Shown here: positions 32,276-40,586 of the stretch, one piece after another
Position numbering within the stretch: position 1 is the stretch's first letter
Layout of the letters: each line of letters opens with the position of its first letter
DNA from: Bradyrhizobium sp. CCH5-F6
GTDB lineage: Bacteria; Pseudomonadota; Alphaproteobacteria; Rhizobiales; Xanthobacteraceae
Direction: 5' to 3'
DNA: 54,561 nucleotides
Assembly (NCBI RefSeq): GCF_001556045.1
Contig: NZ_LSIC01000174.1
Span: forward strand, 1 to 54,561
The notes under the pieces: generated by a model
Database searches by the model: none
Told to the model about the DNA's origin: nothing
The model's input: only the letters and a program-made list of their open reading frames with translations
Made by a program: the position numbers and the translations under genes

Positions 32276-32770
32276 CTATGGGCCGATCGCTGCATGATGC
32301 TTTTGCAAATAGCGGTACTCGTGCCATGTCAACCAAATCACGACTACATCCAATAGCGTGATCAGCAAGAGCCAGACCGAATGGGTATGGGTAAATCTGT
32401 AGAGCTGATAGAGAATGAAGGACACAAATACGACAATTGCCGCTGGGTAATATCACAGCTTTTGGCGCAGCAGTCCGGCAATGAGTAGGGCTTTGGTTAT
32501 TCCGTGGCTGAGCAGATACATCGACGCGAAATTTTGGGTGTCCAGCGAGAAGCTGTGTGCCGTCTGGAGCAGATAGCGCACGACGACGTCGCCAGGATCT
32601 TCGGTCAGCTCTTCGCGGGTTATTGCAAGGATGGCGCTCAAAAGGAACTGCTGGCTGACGAAATGCGCGGTGATGCCAGCGAATATCTCCAGTAGAGCGA
32701 AGACGTCCTTGATCGTGAGGCTAATCCGAAATGCGAGGCGAAGGTTCTTTTCCTGAAATGGATTGCTCAT
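32276..32770 (-). pseudogene. DUF2127 membrane protein with TGA in place of Trp
   Basis: From ATG 32770 (MSNPFQEKNLRLAFRIS) the frame runs as a DUF2127 four-helix membrane protein (VFALLEIFAGITAHFVSQQF, SMYLLSHGITKALLIAGLL) to TGA 32453-32455. The same frame continues without any indel as YYPAAIVVFVSFILYQLYRF, SVWLLLITLLDVVVIWLTWH and EYRYLQKHH to TAG 32276. The family has KLWYYP-type sequence here, so TGG to TGA is the likely change. Total length would be 164 residues, normal for the family. It is either a fresh nonsense mutation or a base error. Confidence 0.75.
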
Positions 32771-32819
32771 CAACCGGTAAGTCCAATTGCATCGATCTAC
32801 TAACCTCGAAGGCGATTGC

Positions 32820-33062
32820 TCACTCAGCATTGGTATTCGTTCGTCTCCGTGAGCGATGGTGTCGCGCCGCCAGCATAATATTTGTGAGCAGTATCGCAAT
32901 GCATCCGACGAACAGGATTGGGGCGTTCCAGCCGCCGAATGTTATCCAATGCGGAAGAACGGACCCGGCGCCCACACACCAGATCACAAGCGTACCAGCG
33001 AGGCTGCCATCATCGACGAACAACCGCCAAAGCTGGCGCAGCACGCCAGAAAGAGAACTCAT
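32820..33062 (-). CDS. Small two-helix membrane protein
   Basis: An 80-residue protein with two likely helices (LAGTLVIWCVGAGSVLPHW and NAPILFVGCIAILLTNIML) and a basic, charged tail (HHRSRRRTN). Its ATG overlaps the stop of the COG4280 gene by four bases (ATGA), so the two are co-translated. No family is recognised. Upstream of the broken DUF2127 gene on the same strand, it probably formed one operon with it. Confidence 0.6.
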   Translation of the reverse strand: MSSLSGVLRQLWRLFVDDGSLAGTLVIWCVGAGSVLPHWITFGGWNAPILFVGCIAILLTNIMLAARHHRSRRRTNTNAE

Positions 33063-33832
33063 TTGTTGGCTCCGGATGGCACGGTCGCCCGCCGAGCGAG
33101 TTGCGCCCCGACCAGCGATGTCGTGAGGAGCAACGCGAACATCGGGATCAGCGCAAGATCGCGACCCGGCCACTCAAAGCCGAGTCCTTCGCCGACCCAG
33201 AAAACTCCGAACCCGGAGATCAAAATGCCAACGGCAAATTTGAGGGCGTTCTCCGGGACACGAGATAGCGGCCGATGCAAGACGATACCGAGAGCGATGA
33301 CCAGAACGCACGCAGCGGCGGCTCCAACGCTCGCCGGTATCAGCGCATTGCCGGGAGCACCGACTGCAAGGACGATGAAGACCACTTCGGTGCCTTCGAG
33401 CACGACGGCCTTGAAAGTCGTCCCGACCGCAATCGGGTCGAGCATGATGGTGGCCATCGGCCCGGCGGAGCGGAGTTGGATGACTTCCGAGGAGAAAGCC
33501 GCGATTTCGTCGTGCAGCGGGATAATGCCTGCCGCTCTGAGGATTGCCTTGCGCAGCCACCGCATCCCGAATAGCAGCAACAAGAATCCGATTACCAACT
33601 GAAGAATCTCGATTCGTATCTGTCCCAGTAATGGCCCGAGCAGGACAATCATCGCGGCGAGAAGCACGGTGCCGGCTGCCGTGCCAACAAGTGCAGGGCG
33701 CCATCCGCGCACAATTCCGACCGCCAGCACGATGGTCAGCGCTTCGACGAATTCGACAAGCGAGGCGAGGAATGCCGCCAAGAAAGAGGGAGCCGAATGG
33801 GTCCAGGTATGTAAGGTGGCGGCGACGGGCAT
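33059..33832 (-). CDS. COG4280 membrane protein (GDT1/TMEM165-like layout)
   Basis: A 257-residue protein of six or seven helices. The N-terminal LAAFLASLVEFVEALTIVLAVG has an acidic ExxE pattern inside a helix, and a second one occurs in FKAVVLEGTEVVFIVLAVG; this inverted pair of E-containing helices is typical of cation/H+ exchange folds such as UPF0016 and MntP. A metal-ion transport role is inferred. Start at ATG 33832. It heads a unit with the small membrane protein and DUF2127. Confidence 0.8.
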   Translation of the reverse strand: MPVAATLHTWTHSAPSFLAAFLASLVEFVEALTIVLAVGIVRGWRPALVGTAAGTVLLAAMIVLLGPLLGQIRIEILQLVIGFLLLLFGMRWLRKAILRAAGIIPLHDEIAAFSSEVIQLRSAGPMATIMLDPIAVGTTFKAVVLEGTEVVFIVLAVGAPGNALIPASVGAAAACVLVIALGIVLHRPLSRVPENALKFAVGILISGFGVFWVGEGLGFEWPGRDLALIPMFALLLTTSLVGAQLARRATVPSGANK

Positions 33833-33961
33833 GGAACGTTACGCGTGATTGTGAACTCGGCCTCTGCCGAGCCCGACCAGCCTGCTCAGCCTACGATGCT
33901 CGGCCCTCAACATATACACGCCAGCTCCAGCGTATGTCCCGACCGCGGCAGTTCGAATCAG

Positions 33962-33984
33962 ATTACGGATTCGTATAGTTTCGG
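33962..33984 (+). promoter_or_regulatory. Regulon motif, copy d
   Basis: Begins ATTACGGATTCGTATAG and ends in TCGG. The next 40 bases also match those after copy e (both read AATCCCGGAGAGCT, then TATGCTCGG and CATGGC). It lies 69 bases before an ATG at 34054 that opens a decayed copy of the exported-protein gene. Confidence 0.75.
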
Positions 33985-34053
33985 CAAAATCCCGGAGAGC
34001 TTGCGGCCCGTATGCTCGGCCATGGCGAATCACCGGTAGCCGGCTGAACACCA

Positions 34054-34150
34054 ATGAACAAGGGAAGCGCGCGGCTTGCCTTGGTTTGGTCGAGTCCGTC
34101 GGATTTACATCCGGGCCAATGCTGGCCCGGGGGGCCTATCGGCTTGGCTC
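34054..34150 (+). pseudogene. 5' fragment duplicated from the exported-protein gene at 35788
   Basis: The ATG at 34054 opens MNKGSARLALVW, paralleling MKKAAAWLAIGL of the gene at 35788. The DNA stays similar for about 70 bases (TCGAGTCC in both) but shifts frame, so no full product exists. Together with copy d of the promoter motif this is a partial duplication of about 33960-34130 from 35690-35860 (or the reverse). Confidence 0.5.
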
Positions 34151-34270
34151 GTCGCCGACGATCATCGCCTTTTGCGTCACAACCCAGCCCGCGATCGCGC
34201 CTGTTTTCATCCGAGTCGGGCTCTGCCCGATGACAAGTCGAGTGATTCCAGTTGCCCCCCAAAAAATCTC

Positions 34271-34918
34271 ATGACTGAATCAGACGCCATTATCACCTCA
34301 AATCTCTGGTGGGCTTGCCGTCGTACCGCGAACATCGCAGCCCTCACCATGCTGCTGCTCATCGTGACGTCTATCGCGTCCTATTGCGGTATCATCCAGC
34401 TGTTGGGCAACGTTCATGTCGTAGAAGACGGACAACTTTACCGCTCGGCGCAACTTAACAAGAGCCAGTTTGAGCGGGTAATCAACGAGTACGCGATAAG
34501 GTCGATCTTAAACCTACGAGGGGATAATTCTGATACATCCTGGTACGACGACGAAATCGCTATCTCTCGAAGCATGAGCGTAACGCACTTTGATTACGGC
34601 ATTGGAGCGCGCCGTCTTGTCACATCACAGCAGATCCATGAAATTCTCAAAATCGTTCGCGACGCCCCCAAGCCACTCCTCATTCACTGCCAAGGCGGCG
34701 CTGACCGATCGGGTCTGGTGGCGGCTCTTTACGTCGCCGAAGTGGAAGGCAAATCGGCCGATGAAGCTGCTCAACAGCTTTCGCTGGTCTACGGGCATTT
34801 TCCCTATCTCCTGAGCAAGACAAATGCGATGGACAATAGCTTTTGGGAGTATGTTGAGGCGCATCGCTCATCCCGGCGGTCGCGCCAGCATACGAAAGCG
34901 GCAGGACCGGGCCGTTAA
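34271..34918 (+). CDS. Membrane-anchored dual-specificity/tyrosine phosphatase-like protein
   Basis: A 215-residue protein. One N-terminal helix (about 20-42, IAALTMLLLIVTSIASYCGI) anchors it. Residues about 55-200 form a cysteine-dependent phosphatase domain with the P-loop HCQGGADRSGLV (Cys about 138) and a general-acid loop upstream (DYGIGARR region). Homologues dephosphorylate proteins or phosphoinositide-like lipids; in this setting a lipid phosphate substrate is possible. Start ATG 34271 has a poor ribosome site. It lies downstream of regulon motif copy d and is followed by a decayed uppP. Confidence 0.88.
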   Translation: MTESDAIITSNLWWACRRTANIAALTMLLLIVTSIASYCGIIQLLGNVHVVEDGQLYRSAQLNKSQFERVINEYAIRSILNLRGDNSDTSWYDDEIAISRSMSVTHFDYGIGARRLVTSQQIHEILKIVRDAPKPLLIHCQGGADRSGLVAALYVAEVEGKSADEAAQQLSLVYGHFPYLLSKTNAMDNSFWEYVEAHRSSRRSRQHTKAAGPGR

Positions 34919-35039
34919 AACTGACGGGCCGTGGTCAGCTTGCTATCGCTCTTTGCGGTCTTGTTGCGTTCGTCAACCGGGGTTGTTCGTGTCGCCGTTT
35001 CTGCATTTGTCATCGTATTCTCTGAGGGTCGAGCCCCAG

Positions 35040-35315
35040 CATGTGCCGCGGCCCATTTCTCATTTCCTCATCGCTACCCCGATCATCTTCGGCGCTGCGG
35101 TACTCGAAGTCCGAAAGATGGGGCATCAAGACGCGGGCGGCATTCACCGGACTGGCAATCGCATCGGGAGCACTCGCCGGCGCGATTGCCTTACTTTCGG
35201 ACTGGGTATTGATGCGGTTTTCGTGTCACACGATTCCCAGGCGCTAAATCCTTTTGCCTATTACTGCTGGGCCTTCGGACTCACAGCGCTGACCCTTTTG
35301 GCATTCGCAGCGTGA
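35040..35315 (+). pseudogene. uppP: Undecaprenyl-diphosphatase (UppP/BacA) C-terminal remnant
   Basis: Three frames carry the C-terminal half of UppP: SHFLIATPIIFGAAVLEV (the SFLLATP motif), then AFTGLAIASGALAGAIALLS, then ALNPFAYYCWAFGLTALTLL with a normal stop at 35313-35315. Frameshifts lie near 35125 and 35218, and the N-terminal active-site EXXE half is missing. UppP recycles the C55 lipid carrier, the same step as BcrC-type PAP2 enzymes, one of which (20803) is intact in this window. Confidence 0.7.
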
Positions 35316-35339
35316 TCGCTCTGTCCACCAACGGGCAGG

Positions 35340-35589
35340 TTACTTCGCCTTGACCAGGGAAGAGGCTCGATTCTGATTGTGACTAGAAGAAAATTTGATC
35401 CTGACCTTCTCTCCAACTTTTCACAGATTCAGCCTCGATGCCTTCGGGCAACGAATAGGTCGTCCCGTCACTCAATGTGATGGAATCCGATCTCGTATTC
35501 ACGCTGCGGACAGTTCCAGTAGTTTCGGCCGCTTGGGCATTCGTCGCCGCGACGGCTGCAATTGCCGTTGCCAAGAGAAATTCACGCAT
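35340..35589 (-). pseudogene. DUF1344 exported protein, frameshifted near its end
   Basis: The ATG at 35589 starts a signal peptide (MREFLLATAIAAVAATNAQA) and a DUF1344 domain (TGTVRSVNTRSDSITLSDGT, then YSLPEGIEAES). The current frame ends at 35383. Shifting one base near 35405 gives EKVRIKFSSSHNQNRASSLV and a stop at 35340, the expected family ending. One extra base is thus likely. The exported 68-residue product might still fold. DUF1344 proteins are small rhizobial periplasmic proteins of unknown role. Confidence 0.65.
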
Positions 35590-35692
35590 AGCGCGTCACT
35601 CCGTTGCGTCGCCCCCGATCAACACACGTACCAGAATAAGACGGATTTGTGCTCGTTCACACGACCGAACCTCACCCGGGTAGCGATCTGAG

Positions 35693-35715
35693 ATTACAAA
35701 TTCGTATAGTCCCGG
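35693..35715 (+). promoter_or_regulatory. Regulon motif, copy e (exported protein/ABC exporter)
   Basis: Begins ATTACAAATTCGTATAG and ends CCGG, 72 bases before the ATG at 35788. It shares extended flanking similarity with copy d. It probably drives the exported protein and the three ABC genes as one operon. Confidence 0.75.
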
Positions 35716-35787
35716 CGAAATCCCGGAGAGCTCGCGTTCTCTATGCTCGGTCATGGCTTACCAACCGATGGTCGACGGGAGATATCA

Positions 35788-36381
35788 ATGAAGAAGGCAG
35801 CCGCGTGGCTCGCGATAGGCTTGGTCTCGAGTCCCATCGGAGTTGCACCCATGCCGGGATTGGCGCAGGGAGCGACGCCCCTGCCGGCACGCGAGAACCC
35901 GATTAAGCCGGAGAAGAACCCACCAGGCGACATTCCCGACAATCAAGTCTTCATCGACTATCAGTCACCGCTTGGGTTCACGATCAAGGTTCCGGAAGGG
36001 TGGGCGCGGCGTGAAGCATCCGATAGCGTTGTTTTCAGCGACAAATACAACACCATTGAACTCACCGTCGCACAGCGCGCCGGATCGATCGATTTGAACA
36101 ATGTGAAGCAGAAGGAGGTCGCCGACCTGGAGCGATCCGGCAAGGCGGTTCGTGTCTCGAGCGTCAAGCCGACCTCACTGCCATCGGGCAGTGCGATCGT
36201 CGTTTCCTACGGGTCGAATTCCGAGCCAAACGCGGTGACCAACAAGGCGGTTCGCCTTGAGAACGAGCGCTACTTCTTCTGGAAGGACGGCAAGCTCGTC
36301 ACCTTGACGCTGTCGGCTCCTTTCGGGGCAGACAATGCCGATCAGTGGCTACTGATGGCCAAGAGCTTCAGGTGGCGCTAG
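35788..36381 (+). CDS. Exported protein heading an ABC-exporter operon
   Basis: A 197-residue periplasmic protein. The signal peptide (MKKAAAWLAIGLVSSP...GLAQG) is followed by a Pro-rich stretch (PARENPIKPEKNPPGD) and a PsbP/DUF1795-like beta domain: YQSPLGFTIKVPEGWARR, then VVFSDKYNTIELTVAQR and YFFWKDGKLVTLTLSAP, ending in LLMAKSFRWR. Such domains bind small lipophilic or protein partners. GGGAG precedes the ATG. Its stop directly abuts the ATPase start (36382). It could be a substrate-binding or delivery partner of the ABC exporter; this is inference. Confidence 0.75.
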   Translation: MKKAAAWLAIGLVSSPIGVAPMPGLAQGATPLPARENPIKPEKNPPGDIPDNQVFIDYQSPLGFTIKVPEGWARREASDSVVFSDKYNTIELTVAQRAGSIDLNNVKQKEVADLERSGKAVRVSSVKPTSLPSGSAIVVSYGSNSEPNAVTNKAVRLENERYFFWKDGKLVTLTLSAPFGADNADQWLLMAKSFRWR

Positions 36382-37044
36382 ATGACTGTCCTCGAAGCCA
36401 TCGACCTCTACCGCTTCTTCCATACCCGCGAGTCCGAGACCCTCGCTCTGCGCGGTGTCAGCCTCTGGATTGAAGCCGGCGAGATGGTGGCGCTGATGGG
36501 GCCATCGGGCAGCGGGAAATCGACCCTGCTTGCTTGCCTCGCGGGCCTCGATGAACCTGATGGCGGTCACGTCGAGCTGCTCGGTGAGCGTCTGACGCGG
36601 CTTCCCGAAGCAGAGCGAGCGAAGCGACGAGCCGCAAGTGTTGGCGTGTTGATGCAGTCGAGTAACCTGTTCCCAACCTTGTCCGTTGGCGACAACGTCA
36701 AATTGCCGATGCTGCTGGCACGCAGGAAAGATCCTGCGTGGGCAGAAAAACTGTTGCGGAGTGTCGGCATCGCAGAGCGATGGGGCGCTCGTCCCGGGCA
36801 ATTGTCGGGCGGCGAATTGGCGCGAGCAGGCCTTGCCGTCGCCCTGGCGGCCCGCCCGCGTGTGCTCCTGGCGGACGAACCGACAGGAGAGGTCGATGCC
36901 GCCACCGAAGGATTTATTCTCGATTTCTTGAACGAACAACGGCAGGCGGGAACAGGCATTCTGGTCGCAACGCACAGCCGACCGCTCGCCGACCGAGCCG
37001 ATCGAATTGTCCAACTTCGGGATGGGAGGGTCGTCGATGCCTGA
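36382..37044 (+). CDS. ABC transporter ATP-binding protein 1 (LolD/MacB-type)
   Basis: A 220-residue ATPase. Walker A is GPSGSGKST (about 39), the Q-loop region is LMQSSNLFPTLS, the signature is LSGGELARAGLA (variant of LSGGQ), Walker B is VLLADEPTGEVD and the switch His is in VATHSRPLA. It belongs to the class that pairs with FtsX-type permeases and works by mechanotransmission rather than classic transport. It overlaps the second ATPase gene by eight bases. The Q-to-E change in the signature hints at an asymmetric pair. Confidence 0.92.
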   Translation: MTVLEAIDLYRFFHTRESETLALRGVSLWIEAGEMVALMGPSGSGKSTLLACLAGLDEPDGGHVELLGERLTRLPEAERAKRRAASVGVLMQSSNLFPTLSVGDNVKLPMLLARRKDPAWAEKLLRSVGIAERWGARPGQLSGGELARAGLAVALAARPRVLLADEPTGEVDAATEGFILDFLNEQRQAGTGILVATHSRPLADRADRIVQLRDGRVVDA

Positions 37045-37729
37045 CCTTCTTATCGAAGGGGCCGCCGTGACGCGTCGCTTCCAGCAGGGAAATATGGATG
37101 TCTATGCCCTACGGCCAGCATCCTTCCAGGTCCGTTCGGGCGACCGCATTGCGCTGCTTGGCCCCTCGGGAAGCGGAAAATCCACCCTTCTTCACCTCAT
37201 GGCGGACCTCGATCGCCCAAGCACCGGCCAACTGACGTGGCCGGCCCTCGGCCCAAGTGGTGCACTGCGCCCCAAGCATATCGGCATGGTGTTTCAGGCA
37301 CCGAGTCTCATCCCAACCCTCAGTGCGGTTGAGAATGTCGAGGTCCCCTTGCGCCTGGTCGGAGGCGTATCGAGAGGACCAAGGAAGGTAGCCATGCACA
37401 TACTGGAGGAGCTTGGCCTTGCAGCGGTCGCCGACAAGCTGCCCGACGAATTGTCGGGTGGCCAAGCGCAGCGCGTGGCACTTGCGAGGGCGGTCGTCCT
37501 CAAACCTCGGCTCGTCCTGGCCGACGAGCCGACCGGCCAATTGGATCAGCCGACCGCACGCCAAACCATCGAGACCTTGCTCAATTCAATCGATGGGAGC
37601 GATGCCGCACTTGTCATCGCAACCCACGATCCCATGGTTGCGGAACGGATGAAAGTTACCTGGCTTATGGACCACGGGACCCTTCGGGCACCGCAGATAG
37701 GGTGTGCAAATGATCAGGCTGTGGCTTAA
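37037..37729 (+). CDS. ABC transporter ATP-binding protein 2 (LolD/MacB-type)
   Basis: A 230-residue ATPase starting at ATG 37037 inside the end of the first ATPase gene. Walker A GPSGSGKST (about 43), Q-loop VFQAPSLIPTLS, a canonical signature LSGGQAQRVALARA, Walker B VLADEPTGQLD and His in IATHDPM. About one third identical by eye to the first. The two form a heterodimer in principle: this one has the full signature, the partner has LSGGE. It overlaps the permease start by 20 bases. Confidence 0.92.
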   Translation: MPDLLIEGAAVTRRFQQGNMDVYALRPASFQVRSGDRIALLGPSGSGKSTLLHLMADLDRPSTGQLTWPALGPSGALRPKHIGMVFQAPSLIPTLSAVENVEVPLRLVGGVSRGPRKVAMHILEELGLAAVADKLPDELSGGQAQRVALARAVVLKPRLVLADEPTGQLDQPTARQTIETLLNSIDGSDAALVIATHDPMVAERMKVTWLMDHGTLRAPQIGCANDQAVA

Positions 37730-40361
37730 GGGGCTTGTCGCCGCGCGATCGGGCCGTCTTCTGGCGGCGGTTGCGGGAGTGGCGCTGACCGTGGGGCTGC
37801 TGGGCGCGCTGGGGGCGTTCATCGTCGCCTCCTCGGAGAGCATGGAGCGGCGTGCGGTGGCCGGCGTGCCCGTCGATTGGCAGGTCCTGATCGCTCCGGG
37901 GGCAGACGTCTCAGCCGTCACCAAGGCGGTCGGCGAGGCTGCGACCACCACGGCGCTCGCACCGGTCGGCTATGCCGACAGCGCCGGCTTCGCGGCCACG
38001 ACCGGCGATACCTCTCAGACGACGGGACCGGGCAAGGTGCTCGGTCTTGAGGCGGGCTATCGCAATCATTTTCCAGATCAAATTCGCTCCATTCTCGGCT
38101 CAGCGGACGGCGTTCTGATCGCCTCGCAAACGGCCGCCAATCTTCACGTCGCTCCGGGCGATACCGTTACGATCGACCGGATCGGTGCGGCACCGGTCGA
38201 CGTGACGATCGCCGGCGTCGTCGCACTGCCGAACGCCGACTCGATGTTCCAGGCGATCGGCCTTGCCAAGGGCATTGCTCCTCAGGCGCCGCCGGATAAC
38301 GTCCTGCTCATGCCCATGGCCGAGTGGCAGGCCATCTTTGATCCACAAAAGGCGGCTCGGCCCGACACGGTGAAGACCGAAATCCATGTCCAGCTCGCAC
38401 GCAATGCTTTGCCACCCGACCCGAGCGCCGCGTTCATCCAGGCACAGCGGATGGCAAATAATCTCGAAGCCAGAGTTGCCGGCAGCGCCGTCATCGCCAA
38501 CAACCTTGCCGCGCGGCTCGACGGCGTGCGTGCTGACGCGCTCTATGCCCGGGTGTTGTTTCTCTTTCTCGGAGTTCCCGGCATCGTCCTTGCTCTCCTG
38601 GTTACGTTTGCGGTCGCGGCGTCCGGCTCTGATCGCCGCCGCCGCGAGCAGGCATTGCTCCGGATACGTGGGGCATCCTTGTTGCAGGTCTTGGGCTTAG
38701 CCGGGACCGAAGCCGCAGCGATCGGACTGCTGGCGATCGTGCTAGGTCTTGCTCTTGCTGGCACAACGGCAATTGCCTGGTGGCATCTCGCAAGCCTTGG
38801 TCTCGCAATCCCGTGGTTCGCGTTGGCCGCTGGCGTTGGTTTTGTTCTCGCCATGGCAGCCTTCCTGGTGCCCGCCTGGCGCGACGCGAAGCTCTTGACG
38901 GTATCGGCGGCGCGCCTCGACGCGAATCAGCAGTGCATCCCGCTCTGGCAACGCCTTTATCTGGACCTTGCCTTCATCATCCTGGGTGCCATCGCCTTCT
39001 GGAGCACGGCGAAGAGCGGCTATGAGATCGTCTTGGCGCCTGAAGGTGTTGCGCAGACCTCGGTGCACTACGAGGCGTTTCTCGCGCCACTGTGCTTGTG
39101 GCTCGGCCTCGGTCTCTTGTCGGTACGATTATACAGCCTGATGCTTGGACCCGGCCGGCGTGCTCTTGCCGTCGCAATAGCGTCACTGTCCTTCGATCTC
39201 TCTCCGCTTGTCGCTGCCTCGTTGTCCCGCCAGCGCGTGCGCATTGCGCGCGGAAGCGCACTGGTCGCGCTTGCATTCGCGTTCGCCACGGCCACCGCGA
39301 TTTTCAACACGACCTATAATGCCCAGTCCCACGTTGATGCGGAACTGACCAATGGCGCGGACGTGACGGTCACCGGAACGTCAGCCCATCCGGCAGGTGC
39401 CTTGCTGAAGGACCTGCAAGCCATTCCCGGAGTCGTCGCAGCCGAGCCGATGATGCACCGCTTCGCCTATGTCGGCTCCGACCTGCAGGACCTGTTCGGA
39501 ATCAACCCCGCCCATATCGGGAAGGCGACCACGATCTCGAACGCGTACTTTGCGGGCGGGAACGCCGCCAAGACCCTCGCCCTTCTGGCCGAGACGCCCG
39601 ATGGCGTCCTGGTCTCGCAGGAGACCGTCAACGATTTCCAACTGCAGCCCGGAGATCGATTGAACCTCCGGCTGCAAAGTGCCGCTGATCATCAATATCA
39701 CGTCGTGCCATTCCTGTTTATAGGGGTCGCCCGGGAGTTTCCGACGGCTCCGAAGGATTCCTTTCTTGTAGCCAACGCGAACTACATCGCAGAGAAGACC
39801 GGATCAAACGCGGCCGAGGTGGTCCTGATGCGGACCTCAGCGAATGCCGAGAGTGTTGCGCCGGCAGCGCGCCAAACCGCTGCGTCACTGCCGGGCATGA
39901 AGGTCACAACCCTCGGAGAAACCCAGGCCATCATCAGTTCGAGCCTGACGGCAATCAATCTGGAGGGCCTCACCACCCTCGAGCTCGGATTTTCCGTCTT
40001 GATGATCGTGGGCGTCACCGGGTTGATCATGGCGCTGGGTCTCGCTGAGCGGCGACGCAATTTTACAATACTCACGGCGCTGGGTGCGCGACCGGGTCAG
40101 CTTGGCGTTTTTCTATGGAGCGAAGGCCTGTTGGTCGTCATCGGAGGCGCGATATTCGGCATCGTGGCTGGTTTTGGTCTTGCCGAGGCGCTGGTCATGA
40201 TCCTAACCGGCGTATTCGATCCGCCTCCGGAAGCCCTTTCCATTCCCTGGTCTTACTTGGCGCTGGCCGTCGCGACGGCACTCGCCTGCGGTGCCGCCGC
40301 CATAGGCGGCGCGCAGGCACTCTCCAGTAAGCCCGATCTTGAAGCCCTGCGTGGCGGCTGA
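37710..40361 (+). CDS. FtsX-family ABC permease (two FtsX domains)
   Basis: An 883-residue membrane protein with about ten helices. After helix one (LLAAVAGVALTVGLLGALGA) comes a periplasmic MacB-like domain of about 250 residues, then FtsX domain one near 280-400 (GIVLALLVTFAVAASGSDRR, ALLRIRGASLLQVLGL), a second periplasmic domain, and FtsX domain two at the C-terminus (RRRNFTILTALGARPGQLGV). ATG 37710 is chosen over GTG 37704. One double-length permease with two different ATPases matches the LolCDE/YbbP design. Substrate unknown; lipid, lipoprotein or peptide export is likely. Confidence 0.9.
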   Translation: MIRLWLKGLVAARSGRLLAAVAGVALTVGLLGALGAFIVASSESMERRAVAGVPVDWQVLIAPGADVSAVTKAVGEAATTTALAPVGYADSAGFAATTGDTSQTTGPGKVLGLEAGYRNHFPDQIRSILGSADGVLIASQTAANLHVAPGDTVTIDRIGAAPVDVTIAGVVALPNADSMFQAIGLAKGIAPQAPPDNVLLMPMAEWQAIFDPQKAARPDTVKTEIHVQLARNALPPDPSAAFIQAQRMANNLEARVAGSAVIANNLAARLDGVRADALYARVLFLFLGVPGIVLALLVTFAVAASGSDRRRREQALLRIRGASLLQVLGLAGTEAAAIGLLAIVLGLALAGTTAIAWWHLASLGLAIPWFALAAGVGFVLAMAAFLVPAWRDAKLLTVSAARLDANQQCIPLWQRLYLDLAFIILGAIAFWSTAKSGYEIVLAPEGVAQTSVHYEAFLAPLCLWLGLGLLSVRLYSLMLGPGRRALAVAIASLSFDLSPLVAASLSRQRVRIARGSALVALAFAFATATAIFNTTYNAQSHVDAELTNGADVTVTGTSAHPAGALLKDLQAIPGVVAAEPMMHRFAYVGSDLQDLFGINPAHIGKATTISNAYFAGGNAAKTLALLAETPDGVLVSQETVNDFQLQPGDRLNLRLQSAADHQYHVVPFLFIGVAREFPTAPKDSFLVANANYIAEKTGSNAAEVVLMRTSANAESVAPAARQTAASLPGMKVTTLGETQAIISSSLTAINLEGLTTLELGFSVLMIVGVTGLIMALGLAERRRNFTILTALGARPGQLGVFLWSEGLLVVIGGAIFGIVAGFGLAEALVMILTGVFDPPPEALSIPWSYLALAVATALACGAAAIGGAQALSSKPDLEALRGG

Positions 40362-40556
40362 GGCTGAGGTCAGGCTGAAGGAGCATCAGTGCCCATCGAC
40401 CTCACCTTCTCAGAGCTGACCGTTCGGATGCTTCTCCGGCACGTTGGCGCAGGCCATTTCTTTTCTGGCTAGATGGAATTGCGTCGGTATCTGCGATTCC
40501 GCTGGATCCTCCGTCGGCCGCCTTGCATAGTTTGATAGGCGGCCTAAGGATTTGAC

Positions 40557-40574
40557 TTTAAGTCTAGCTTTAAG
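40557..40574. promoter_or_regulatory. TTTAAG direct repeat
   Basis: TTTAAG-TCTAGC-TTTAAG, half-sites six bases apart (12-bp period). It resembles the CTTAAG boxes at 11251 and 13833 but has a different period. It lies upstream of an IS66-like remnant and the P-type ATPase. A binding site for the same or a related OmpR-type regulator is possible but weak. Confidence 0.35.
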
Positions 40575-40586
40575 GTGACGTAGCGA

